Shown: positions 9,331-16,884 of the stretch, one piece after another | How positions within the stretch are numbered: the stretch's first letter is position 1 | Layout of the letters: each line of letters starts with the position of its first letter | Origin: TMED26 sp042088965 | GTDB lineage: Bacteria > Pseudomonadota > Alphaproteobacteria > Thalassobaculales > Thalassobaculaceae | Direction: 5' to 3' | Assembly: GCA_042088965.1 (NCBI GenBank) | Contig: JBELLC010000052.1 | Location: 1-17,903, forward strand | Length of the DNA stretch: 17,903 nucleotides | Notes under the pieces: generated by a model | Databases searched by the model: none | Told to the model about the DNA's origin: nothing | Seen by the model: the letters and a program-made list of their open reading frames with translations, nothing else | Program-made: the position numbers and the translations under genes

Positions 9331-9350
9331 TTACAGCATTTCCGCTGTAA
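9331..9350. promoter_or_regulatory. Perfect dyad TTACAGC-N6-GCTGTAA upstream of the SDR gene
   Basis: Seven-base arms (9331-9337 and 9344-9350) are exact reverse complements around a six-base spacer, in the 65-base gap between the Rid gene and the SDR gene, ending 26 bases before the SDR ATG. Size and symmetry fit an operator for a dimeric regulator. As RNA it would form a seven-pair hairpin followed only by CTGCCTTTTA, a poor but possible terminator. No regulator is encoded in the window, so the binding protein, if any, is unknown. Confidence -1.
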
Positions 9351-9376
9351 CTGCCTTTTATGGATCGGAGAAATTA

Positions 9377-10054
9377 ATGCCAACAGTCGTCATAACCGGC
9401 GCGTCACGGGGGATCGGCCTAGAATTTGTGCGCCAGTATGCAGCCGATGGCTGGAAGGTTATTGCCCTTTGCCGCAACCCTGCCGCTGCCACCAACCTTG
9501 CGGCACTTGCAGGTGATGTGCATGTGGCGGCCATTGATGTGGATGATACTGCATCGGTGAACGTTGCCGCGGCGGCCTTAAAGGGGGCGCCGGTTGACCT
9601 GCTGATTAATAATGCGGGCATTAACATTCGCGCTGCGACCCTTGCAGACGTCGATTATGACGGTTGGTTGAGGAACCTTGATACCAATATTCTTGGACCA
9701 ATGCGGGTTAGCCACGCGTTTTTGCCGGCGATTGAAAAAGGCACAGGCAAAAAATTGGTTTTTATCAGCTCAAAAATGGGATCGATTGCCGAGAATACGG
9801 GCGGTGGTATGATTTATCGAAGCTCTAAAACTGGCTTGAACATGGCCGTAAGTTGCCTGTCGTTGGAACTGGCTCCAAAGGCCATTACCTCGCTGATGTT
9901 TCATCCAGGCCATGTGCAAACGGACATGGGCGGCGCGCGTGCACCTGTGACTGTGACCGACAGCGTCACTGGCATGCGGCAGGTCATCAACAGTGCCGGA
10001 ATGGCCGAAAATGGGCACTTCTTTAACTATGATGGGGCACTATTGCCATGGTAA
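9377..10054 (+). CDS. Short-chain dehydrogenase/reductase, CsgA/sniffer-like
   Basis: A 225-residue NAD(P)-dependent oxidoreductase with a single Rossmann domain. The cofactor motif TGASRGIG is at residues 7-14, NNAG at 78-81, the structural Asn at 104 (LDTN), serines at 131-132 (FISSK), and the catalytic pair Tyr147/Lys151 in YRSSK, so the active site is complete. HPGHVQTDMGG and a short C terminus ending in LLPW resemble the C-factor/sniffer carbonyl reductase branch of the SDRs. ATG at 9377 is chosen because CGGAG (9366-9370) sits six bases upstream and the protein then starts MPTVVITGAS, as in the family; a longer TTG start at 9326 would run through the upstream dyad. It lies in the ivd-mcc cluster with larger gaps (65 and 161 bases) than its neighbours. 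Substrate unknown; a carbonyl or hydroxyacyl compound is only a guess. Confidence -1.
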   Translation: MPTVVITGASRGIGLEFVRQYAADGWKVIALCRNPAAATNLAALAGDVHVAAIDVDDTASVNVAAAALKGAPVDLLINNAGINIRAATLADVDYDGWLRNLDTNILGPMRVSHAFLPAIEKGTGKKLVFISSKMGSIAENTGGGMIYRSSKTGLNMAVSCLSLELAPKAITSLMFHPGHVQTDMGGARAPVTVTDSVTGMRQVINSAGMAENGHFFNYDGALLPW

Positions 10055-10061
10055 CGCTGGT

Positions 10062-10079
10062 CTGACCGAAACAGGTCAG
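10062..10079 (+). other. Small hairpin after the SDR stop
   Basis: CTGACC (10062-10067) and GGTCAG (10074-10079) are exact reverse complements around GAAACA, starting eight bases after the SDR stop. There is no T-run behind it, so it is at best a weak terminator or an RNA processing/stability element within the cluster transcript. Confidence -1.
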
Positions 10080-10168
10080 GCGCTGAGATAGAATGGCGTG
10101 GTGGGGCGAACGATCTGTTGTTTGCCGTTTTGAATGTCGATGGGGAAGCTTTTTGGGCAGAGACCAAT

Positions 10169-10185
10169 TTGATCGCGGTGATCAA
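10169..10185. promoter_or_regulatory. Perfect dyad TTGATC-N5-GATCAA upstream of mccB
   Basis: Six-base arms (10169-10174 and 10180-10185) are exact reverse complements around GCGGT, 31 bases before the mccB ATG in the 161-base gap after the SDR gene. The position suits an operator for a second transcription start. The ends resemble FNR/Crp-type half-sites (TTGAT...ATCAA), but the spacing is seven bases where FNR sites have four, so that assignment is not supported. No convincing -35/-10 pair was found nearby. Confidence -1.
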
Positions 10186-10215
10186 GGGGCGACCTAAGGT
10201 GGATGGTGAGCGTAA

Positions 10216-11823
10216 ATGTCGATTATAAAAAGCCAATTAGATACGCGGTCAGAAGAGTTTAACGATAACAAAGGGTTGATGGCTGACCTGTTAGGTGATT
10301 TGCGAGAGAAGGTTGCGATGGTCAAGGAAGGGGGCGGACAACGTGCCCGCGACCGTCACCTTGCGCGTGGTAAGCTGTTGCCGCGAGATCGCATCGACAC
10401 CTTATTAGATCCCGGCGCACCTTTCCTGGAATTCTCTCAACTCGCCGCTTGGGACATGTACGATGACCATATTGCCGCCGCTGGAGTGATTACGGGTATT
10501 GGCCGGGTTTCTGGCCAAGAATGTGTCATCGTCTGTAATGACGCCACCGTTAAGGGCGGCACCTACTATCCGATGACGGTTAAAAAGCACCTTCGCGCCC
10601 AAGAGATTGCGCAAGAAAATAATCTGCCCTGTATTTATCTGGTTGATAGTGGCGGCGCGAATCTGCCAAATCAAGACGAAGTGTTTCCAGATCGCGAGCA
10701 TTTTGGCCGAATTTTTTACAATCAGGCCAATATGTCGGCACAAGCAATTCCGCAAATTGCGGTTGTTATGGGCAGTTGCACAGCAGGTGGGGCCTATGTC
10801 CCTGCGATGTCTGATGAGGCGATCATTGTTCAAAACCAAGGAACCATCTTTTTGGGTGGGCCGCCGTTGGTCAAGGCGGCAACGGGCGAGATTGTGTCGG
10901 CTGAAGATTTGGGCGGCGGTGATCTGCACGCCCGCACCTCTGGCGTGATTGATCATTTGGCCCGTGATGATACCCATGCCCTGGCAACAGCCCGGCGGAT
11001 TATTGGTAATTTAAACCGCGTCAAGACACCAAACTTGGCAATCCAGACCCCGCGACCGCCGATCTACGATCCAGCGGAGATTCACGGTGTCATTCCCCGT
11101 GATGTGCGCCAGCCCTATGATGCCCGTGAGCTGATTGCCCGGATTGTAGATGGCAGTGAGTTAGACGAATTTAAGGCCTTGTATGGCACCACGCTGGTCT
11201 GTGGCTTTGCCCATATCCACGGCTATCCTGTGGGCATATTGGCCAATAACGGTATTTTGTTTTCGGAATCTTCGCAAAAAGGTGCGCATTTCATCGAGCT
11301 GTGTGCGCAGCGCGGCATTCCGCTGGTATTTTTACAAAATATCTCAGGGTTCATGGTTGGCCAGAAATATGAATCAGGCGGTATTGCCAAAGATGGTGCG
11401 AAACTGGTGACCGCAGTGGCAACGGCTAAAGTGCCAAAATTTACAGTTGTGGTGGGTGGCAGTTTTGGGGCCGGTAATTATGGCATGTGCGGGCGCGCTT
11501 TTGGTCCCAGGATGCTGTACCTTTGGCCGAACGCGCGAGTCTCTGTGATGGGCGGGGAGCAAGCAGCTACGGTATTGGCGACCGTCCGCCGCGATGGCCT
11601 TGAATCTCGTGGGGAGACTTGGTCAGACGCGGATGAGGAAGCGTTCAAAGCGCCAATCCGTGGGCAATACGAAAGCCAGGGACACCCCTATTATGGCAGT
11701 GCGCGGTTATGGGATGACGGGATCATTGATCCGGCAGATACCCGCCATGTCCTGGGGTTGAGCCTATCGGCGGCATTGAATAAACCAATTGAGCCCACAG
11801 GGTTCGGGGTTTTCAGGATGTAG
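10216..11823 (+). CDS. mccB: 3-Methylcrotonyl-CoA carboxylase, beta (carboxyltransferase) subunit
   Basis: Transfers CO2 from carboxybiotin on MccA to 3-methylcrotonyl-CoA, giving 3-methylglutaconyl-CoA. The protein is 535 residues, the usual MccB length, with N- and C-terminal carboxyltransferase halves. Diagnostic segments are FGRIFYNQANMSA (163-175), GSCTAGGAYVPAMSDE (186-201), GTIFLGGPPLVKAATGE (209-225), QNISGFMVGQKYE (374-386) and GGSFGAGNYGMCGRAF (414-429), all as in MCC beta chains and closer to MCC than to propionyl-CoA carboxylase. Geranyl-CoA carboxylase beta is a near relative, but ivd upstream favours MCC. The start follows GGTGAG (10205-10210). It is separated from its partner mccA by an AGE-family gene that begins two bases after its stop. 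Confidence -1.
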   Translation: MSIIKSQLDTRSEEFNDNKGLMADLLGDLREKVAMVKEGGGQRARDRHLARGKLLPRDRIDTLLDPGAPFLEFSQLAAWDMYDDHIAAAGVITGIGRVSGQECVIVCNDATVKGGTYYPMTVKKHLRAQEIAQENNLPCIYLVDSGGANLPNQDEVFPDREHFGRIFYNQANMSAQAIPQIAVVMGSCTAGGAYVPAMSDEAIIVQNQGTIFLGGPPLVKAATGEIVSAEDLGGGDLHARTSGVIDHLARDDTHALATARRIIGNLNRVKTPNLAIQTPRPPIYDPAEIHGVIPRDVRQPYDARELIARIVDGSELDEFKALYGTTLVCGFAHIHGYPVGILANNGILFSESSQKGAHFIELCAQRGIPLVFLQNISGFMVGQKYESGGIAKDGAKLVTAVATAKVPKFTVVVGGSFGAGNYGMCGRAFGPRMLYLWPNARVSVMGGEQAATVLATVRRDGLESRGETWSDADEEAFKAPIRGQYESQGHPYYGSARLWDDGIIDPADTRHVLGLSLSAALNKPIEPTGFGVFRM

Positions 11824-11825
11824 TG

Positions 11826-12974
11826 ATGGCCAAGGACCTTGAAATTTCTGAATATCTAGGGGCAATGCGCGGGATTTGGCGCAGTGCTGGCTGGGACTCA
11901 CGCCTTGGCTGCCATTATGAACGTTTGACCGCCTTAAAAACGCCGTTGTTAACGGGCCAGCGGCGCGGTGTGGTGCAAGCGCGTCAGCTCTATTGTTTCA
12001 GTGTTGCCATCGAACAAGGTGGTGATGGTGAGGATCGACAGATCGCGGATGCCTTATTTACCATTTTGGCGGAGCGCTATCGGGCCGATCATGGGGCGTG
12101 GGTTTTTGCCCTCGATGACAATGGGGCCGTAGGCGATGATAAAATTGATTTCTATCTACATGCGTTTTTAATTTTTGCCTTTGCCCATTATTATCGCGCC
12201 ACAGGCACACCGTCTGCCATTGATCTTGCATGGTATATTTTAGAATCCGTCTTGCCGCGTCTGGCCGCACCTGGCGGTGGCTGGCACGCTGCACTGGATG
12301 GCGACGGCAGGCCACTGGCGGGGCCGCTTTTGCAGAACCCGCATATGCATTTATTAGAAGCCTGTCTGGCGCTGAATGAAGTTATGCCGCATCAACGCTT
12401 AAATGATACGGTGGATCGCATCCTCAGCTTATTCCAAAGCAAGCTTTTTGATGCTGATGGGGGGCATTTAGCAGAATATTTTGCGCATGATTGGCAGCGT
12501 GACCCCGGTGAGGGCCACCGTTTAGAACCAGGCCATCATGTTGAATGGGCGTGGCTATTAGACCGTGTTGCCAGTTGTTTTGACAAACCGGCGTTAACGG
12601 CTTTTGCGGATCAGCTGTTTCAGTTCGGCCGCGACCATGGCCAAGATATGATCCAAGGCGGCCTTTATGACGAGGTCGATGCAGGCGGCCAGGTGCTGCT
12701 GTCCAGCAAGCGTATTTGGCCGCAAACAGAATTTGTCAAAACCTGCGCCCGGCGTTTCCTGCGCACAGGGGCGGCGGCCGATCAATTGCATTTGCAGTCT
12801 GGCATGGCTGTCTTGAGGCAGCATTACTTGCGTGATGACGGCAGCTGGCATGAGCATCTCAGCGATGATTTTAGCCGCCAATTGGTCACTGATTTGCCGG
12901 GCAGTACGCCCTATCACATTCAAATGGCTTTGCTTGAAGTGGCATTTGCCGGTTCTGTCTCTTATGCCGCTTAG
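11826..12974 (+). CDS. AGE-family (N-acylglucosamine 2-epimerase/aldose-ketose isomerase-like) protein
   Basis: A 382-residue all-helical (alpha/alpha)6-barrel protein of the AGE superfamily, which holds GlcNAc 2-epimerases, mannose isomerases, YihS and cellobiose 2-epimerase. Visible active-site elements: QARQLYCF with Arg53, NPHMHLLEA with His173/His175, EPGHHVEWAW (234-243) with an H-x-x-E pair His237/Glu240, WPQTEFVKT (298-306) and YHIQMALLE with His364. These match the arginine, histidines and glutamate that line the pocket in this superfamily, so it is probably a working enzyme. A GTG overlapping the mccB stop (11823) is possible, but ATG at 11826 gives the normal N terminus. It lies two bases after mccB and 17 before mccA, so it is co-transcribed with both. 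A sugar isomerase has no known step in leucine breakdown; the substrate may be unusual. Family firm, reaction unknown. Confidence -1.
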   Translation: MAKDLEISEYLGAMRGIWRSAGWDSRLGCHYERLTALKTPLLTGQRRGVVQARQLYCFSVAIEQGGDGEDRQIADALFTILAERYRADHGAWVFALDDNGAVGDDKIDFYLHAFLIFAFAHYYRATGTPSAIDLAWYILESVLPRLAAPGGGWHAALDGDGRPLAGPLLQNPHMHLLEACLALNEVMPHQRLNDTVDRILSLFQSKLFDADGGHLAEYFAHDWQRDPGEGHRLEPGHHVEWAWLLDRVASCFDKPALTAFADQLFQFGRDHGQDMIQGGLYDEVDAGGQVLLSSKRIWPQTEFVKTCARRFLRTGAAADQLHLQSGMAVLRQHYLRDDGSWHEHLSDDFSRQLVTDLPGSTPYHIQMALLEVAFAGSVSYAA

Positions 12975-12991
12975 TCGGGGGTGATCTGTTC

Positions 12992-14995
12992 ATGTTCAAT
13001 CGCTTATTAGTTGCCAATCGTGGCGAGATCGCCTGCCGCGTTATCCGCACCGCCAAGGCCATGGGCTTGCATGTGATTGCTGTATACTCAGAGGCAGATC
13101 GCGGCGCACCCCATGTCACGATGGCGGATGAGGCGTTTTTGATTGGTCCCGCGCCTGCCCGCGATTCCTATCTGGATCAAGATGCCATCCTCGCGGCGGC
13201 CGCGAAAAGTGGCGCTCAAGCGATCCATCCTGGTTATGGCTTTTTGGCAGAGAATGCAGAATTTGCAGATCGTCTGGTGGCAGCAGGCGTGACCTTGGTC
13301 GGACCAAGCGCGGCGGCGATCCGGGCGATGGGCTCAAAAGCTGAAGCGAAACATTTGATGGCCGACGCGGGGGTGCCTTTGGTACCAGGCTATCACGGCG
13401 TGGATCAAAGCCTTGAACACTTGCAGTCAGCTGCTGAAGCGATAGGCTACCCAGTGTTGCTGAAGGCGAGCGCTGGCGGCGGCGGCAAAGGCATGCGGGT
13501 GGTGGAAACCGCCGCGGCGTTTGAGGCTGCGGTCGCATCTGCCCGCCGCGAAGCACGTGCAGGCTTTGGTGATGATCGGTTGCTGGTGGAAAAATATCTT
13601 ATTAAACCGCGCCATATCGAAGTACAGATTCTTGCCGATGGCCACGGCCAGACCCGCCATCTCTTGGAACGTGATTGTTCTCTGCAACGCCGACATCAAA
13701 AAGTTGTTGAAGAAGCCCCTGCGCCGCATTTTGACGCCAAAACCCGCCAAGAAATGATGGCCGCTGCGGTCGCTGCGGCTGAAGCTGTTGATTACATTGG
13801 CGCGGGCACGGTGGAGTTCATTGTCGACGCCCAGGGGGATTTCTATTTCATGGAAATGAATACCCGCCTGCAAGTGGAACATCCGGTTACTGAAATGATC
13901 ACAGGACTTGATCTGGTTGGCTGGCAAATTCGCATTGCTCAAGGTGCATCGATTGACTTTAGCCAAGAGGCTATTGCCGCCGCTGGGCATGCCATTGAGG
14001 TTCGGCTTTATGCTGAGGACCCAAGCCGGGGTTTCTTGCCGCAAACAGGCACGCTCACCAAGCTGCGCCTCCCAGACGCAATGGCAAATGTGCGGGTGGA
14101 TTCAGGGATTGTTGAAGGTGGCACTGTTTCAGTTTTCTACGACCCAATGATCGCCAAAATTATCGCCCATGGTGCTGATCGTGATGCCGCCCGTCGGACC
14201 TTGCTGAAGGCTTTGTTAGCAACTGAAATTGTTGGTCTGAAGACCAATCGTGATTTCTTATGTGCGGTGTTGAACGATCCTGATTTTTCAGCGGGAAATG
14301 TGGATACTGGCCTGATTGAGCGGCAGTTAGAGCGGTTGACGCTGCCGCCAGCTGCGGATCATCGCGTCTTTGCGCTGGCGGCTACATGGCAGTATTTGAG
14401 TGCTCGCGATCACCAAGAGGTGGGCGCAGAAGCGGCGGCAGATGGCTATTCTCCCTGGGCCCTGGCGGATGGCTGGCGGCTGAATGATACGCCGAAAATC
14501 AGCTATCATTTTAGGGCTGACGGGCAACCGCTTTCTGTGTGTATCACACCAAGGGCCGGTGGTGGCGTGGCCGCCCATATCGGTGACTGGCAGTGTGAGA
14601 TTAAAGGCCCGGTTCTGACCGTGGATGGCCTCTGGGCTGAAATTGATGATCACGGTCAAGCGGCACAAATGGCCCTTCATGGGGCGACATTGACCGTTAC
14701 GATAGAGGGGCAAGGCCATCATCTCACCCCACATGATCCCTTGGCGATGAGCCATGACGGGGTTGTTGACCACGGTCAGCTGACCGCCCCCATGCCAGGC
14801 CGCGTTTTGGACGTCGCCATTACCGCAGGGGCGCGGGTGCGTGGCGGTGATAAATTACTCATCCTTGAAGCGATGAAAATGGAACATGCGATCAAGGCAC
14901 CTTCAGCAGGTGTGGTCACAGCGGTTTACGTCAGCGTCGGCGCGCAAGTCTCTGAAGGCGCCGAACTTATTCTGTTCGAAGCTGACGAAAGTTAA
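12992..14995 (+). CDS. mccA: 3-Methylcrotonyl-CoA carboxylase, alpha (biotin carboxylase/BCCP) subunit
   Basis: ATP-dependent carboxylation of its own biotin, which then feeds MccB. The protein is 667 residues, the usual MccA length. Biotin carboxylase domain: FNRLLVANRGEIACRVIRT at the N terminus, ATP loop GGGGKGMRVV (162-171), ERDCSLQRRHQKVVEEAP (226-243) and MEMNTRLQVEHPVTE (287-301). A divergent middle region (about 450-590) links to a biotinyl domain with EAMKMEH, whose biotin-accepting lysine is residue 629 (codon 14876-14878), and TAPMPGRV before it. GGGGGTGAT (12976-12984) provides the ribosome-binding site. The downstream permease starts four bases after the stop. Acyl-CoA specificity lies in MccB, so the MCC name rests on the partner and on ivd. 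Confidence -1.
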   Translation: MFNRLLVANRGEIACRVIRTAKAMGLHVIAVYSEADRGAPHVTMADEAFLIGPAPARDSYLDQDAILAAAAKSGAQAIHPGYGFLAENAEFADRLVAAGVTLVGPSAAAIRAMGSKAEAKHLMADAGVPLVPGYHGVDQSLEHLQSAAEAIGYPVLLKASAGGGGKGMRVVETAAAFEAAVASARREARAGFGDDRLLVEKYLIKPRHIEVQILADGHGQTRHLLERDCSLQRRHQKVVEEAPAPHFDAKTRQEMMAAAVAAAEAVDYIGAGTVEFIVDAQGDFYFMEMNTRLQVEHPVTEMITGLDLVGWQIRIAQGASIDFSQEAIAAAGHAIEVRLYAEDPSRGFLPQTGTLTKLRLPDAMANVRVDSGIVEGGTVSVFYDPMIAKIIAHGADRDAARRTLLKALLATEIVGLKTNRDFLCAVLNDPDFSAGNVDTGLIERQLERLTLPPAADHRVFALAATWQYLSARDHQEVGAEAAADGYSPWALADGWRLNDTPKISYHFRADGQPLSVCITPRAGGGVAAHIGDWQCEIKGPVLTVDGLWAEIDDHGQAAQMALHGATLTVTIEGQGHHLTPHDPLAMSHDGVVDHGQLTAPMPGRVLDVAITAGARVRGGDKLLILEAMKMEHAIKAPSAGVVTAVYVSVGAQVSEGAELILFEADES

Positions 14996-14999
14996 ATTT

Positions 15000-16412
15000 A
15001 TGAGCGATGTGAAAAAGGCGGTCTCCCAGACCGCGCTTGCGGCTATTGGTTGGCCTGATCTGCTCATTTGTGGGGGCGCGCTTGCTGTCGCCTTGTTGCC
15101 GCCGCCAGACGGTGAAACGCCGATGATGATGCGGGCTATCGGTCTGATGATCTTTACGATCGGTTATTGGGCAACAGGTCGGATGGCCGAACATTTGGTT
15201 GCTTTGGTGTTTTTTCTGCTGGCGATGTTGATCGCGTTGGCACCGGCAAACGTGGTTTTTTCAGGCTTTGCCGCGCCAGCTTTTTGGCTGATGGTTGGCG
15301 GGCTGTTGATTGGTGGGGCGGTGGATCGCACTGGCCTTGGACAACATCTAGCGCGGGCTGTGATTGGTGGAGCGGTCAGGTCTTATGGCAAAATCATCGC
15401 GGCGATTCTGGTCATCGACGTGGCATTGGCGTTTATCATGCCGTCAACGATGGGGCGGGTGGCGTTGCTGCTACCGATTGCCAAAGGGATTGCTGATAAC
15501 GCTGGCTTTCGCCCTGGGGATCGGGGCTGGAGTGGGATAATTCTCGCAGTGGTTTTTGGGTCCTACTTGGCACCAACAACGATCTTGCCGGCAAATGTGC
15601 CGAATAATGTTTTGCTAGGGGCAGCGGAAACCGTACACGGGGTTGCGCTGACCTATTTTGATTATTTGTTGCTGCATTTTCCCATTTTGGGACTGCTGAA
15701 AACCCTTGTTCTCGGTGTTGTGATTGTTAGGTTCTGGCCAGATCGGCCGGTGCCAAAGCCTCAAGAGGACGGTCCACAGGAGCCTTGGAGTCCGGCCGAA
15801 TATCGGCTTCTGTTGCTGCTGATTTTGGCGCTGAGTTTTTGGATGACAGATGTCTGGCACGGGATCCTACCTGCTTGGGTATCCCTGACTGCGGGACTGC
15901 TGTGTCTGGCACCGCGCCTGGGCGTTATTGCCGCCAGTGATCTTGATGGTTTACTGAAATTACGGCCGCTGATTTATGTCGCTGGTATCTTTGGGCTTGG
16001 TGCGGTTGTGGCCAGCACAGGGCTGGGGGCTTTTTTGGCGGAAGCATTGCTGGATATCTTTCCTGTTTCTGCGGGTGCTGATGCCATTAATTTCATGTTT
16101 CTGGCGCTCGGGACCACGGTCCTTGGTATGCTGACCACGATGCCCAGTGTGCCAGCCATCATGGCCCCTCTGGCAGGAGAGCTGGCCAGTGCCATGGGGC
16201 TGCCCGTCAAATCGGTGTTGATGGCCACGGTTTTAGGTTTTTCAACAGTCTTTTTCCCGTACCAGGTGCCGCCGCTATTATTAGGACTATATCTCGGGCA
16301 TGTGCCGCTGCGAGAAGGCGCGCGGCTGGGCATGTTGATGGGGGCGATAACAATCGTGGTGCTGTTTCCAATGGATTTTCTGTGGTGGCAATGGCTGGGC
16401 TATCTGCCATGA
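15000..16412 (+). CDS. SLC13/DASS-type anion permease
   Basis: An inner-membrane protein of 470 residues with about eleven or more hydrophobic segments, resembling the SLC13 (divalent anion:Na+ symporter) family, whose members import di- and tricarboxylates, sulfate or related anions. The two internal repeats each carry a substrate-loop region: IMPSTMGRVALLLPIAKGIA at 146-165 and TTMPSVPAIMAPLA at 379-392. Neither has the exact Ser-Asn-Thr of characterised transporters such as VcINDY; the first has Pro-Ser-Thr and the second Pro-Ser-Val. ATG at 15000 lies four bases after the mccA stop and has no strong ribosome-binding site, so translation is likely coupled. Starts further upstream would overlap mccA. 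Position suggests uptake or export of a substrate or product of the cluster, but which one is not readable from sequence. Confidence -1.
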   Translation: MSDVKKAVSQTALAAIGWPDLLICGGALAVALLPPPDGETPMMMRAIGLMIFTIGYWATGRMAEHLVALVFFLLAMLIALAPANVVFSGFAAPAFWLMVGGLLIGGAVDRTGLGQHLARAVIGGAVRSYGKIIAAILVIDVALAFIMPSTMGRVALLLPIAKGIADNAGFRPGDRGWSGIILAVVFGSYLAPTTILPANVPNNVLLGAAETVHGVALTYFDYLLLHFPILGLLKTLVLGVVIVRFWPDRPVPKPQEDGPQEPWSPAEYRLLLLLILALSFWMTDVWHGILPAWVSLTAGLLCLAPRLGVIAASDLDGLLKLRPLIYVAGIFGLGAVVASTGLGAFLAEALLDIFPVSAGADAINFMFLALGTTVLGMLTTMPSVPAIMAPLAGELASAMGLPVKSVLMATVLGFSTVFFPYQVPPLLLGLYLGHVPLREGARLGMLMGAITIVVLFPMDFLWWQWLGYLP

Positions 16413-16849
16413 CCGTGCATATTTTAAAGCTGTGTGTTGGCATTGGCCATTTGTCTGAATTGGAGGCTTACCAGAAGCAGCACCGCGCCCGCGCGCGGAA
16501 GCATGGGATTGAACCTGTGAACATGCACGTCACCCGCAATATGCCGAAGCGGGCAGATGAGGTGCTTGATAATGGTGCGCTGTATTGGGTCATAAAGGGT
16601 GTTATCAGGGCACGCCAGCCGATTGTTCGGCTCGATGACCTGACCGAGGAGCTGGGCCGTAAGGCCTGCGGTATTGTTCTTGACCCAGAGCTGATCAAGG
16701 TGGAGCCGCGGCCGTGCCGGGCTTTCCAAGGGTGGCGTTATCTGGAGGTGGATAGGGCGCCGCCTGATATGAGCGCTGCGGCGGCTGATGTTGCCGATGA
16801 TCTGCCGGACAGCATGCAGGATGAGTTGCGCGCATTAGGCCTGCTGTAG
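16409..16849 (+). CDS. DUF1489 family protein
   Basis: A 146-residue cytoplasmic protein of unknown function. It matches the DUF1489 pattern common in Alphaproteobacteria: an N terminus TVHILKLCVGI, the central MPKRADEVLDNGALYWVIKG (residues 45-64), and RPCRAFQGWRYL at 101-112. ATG at 16409 is chosen over an upstream in-frame ATG at 16382 because it overlaps the permease stop in ATGA and gives the family's normal N terminus. It has no signal peptide or membrane segment. It closes the plus-strand cluster; the next gene faces it. Its position at the tail of a metabolic operon is probably incidental. I recognise the family but no function. Confidence -1.
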   Translation: MTVHILKLCVGIGHLSELEAYQKQHRARARKHGIEPVNMHVTRNMPKRADEVLDNGALYWVIKGVIRARQPIVRLDDLTEELGRKACGIVLDPELIKVEPRPCRAFQGWRYLEVDRAPPDMSAAAADVADDLPDSMQDELRALGLL

Positions 16850-16884
16850 CGCCGCCCGGCAATCATTGCGGTCAGCTGGCGGTG
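16850..16884. other. Short convergent intergenic region with dyad symmetry
   Basis: The 35 bases between the DUF1489 gene and the facing lipoprotein gene hold a near-palindrome GCAAT-C-ATTGC (16859-16869) flanked by CCGCC and GGCGG. This could fold into a terminator for either strand, but no T-run follows on either side, so termination here is only a weak possibility. Confidence -1.

Noticed and set aside
10169..10185. FNR/Crp-type site suggested by TTGAT and ATCAA ends
   Set aside because: The inner spacing is seven bases, not the four of FNR sites, so oxygen-regulator control is not supported; kept only as a generic dyad.
10027..10236. 69-codon minus-strand open frame between SDR and mccB
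   Set aside because: It overlaps both real genes antisense, has no recognisable domain or ribosome-binding site, and is most likely a base-composition shadow.
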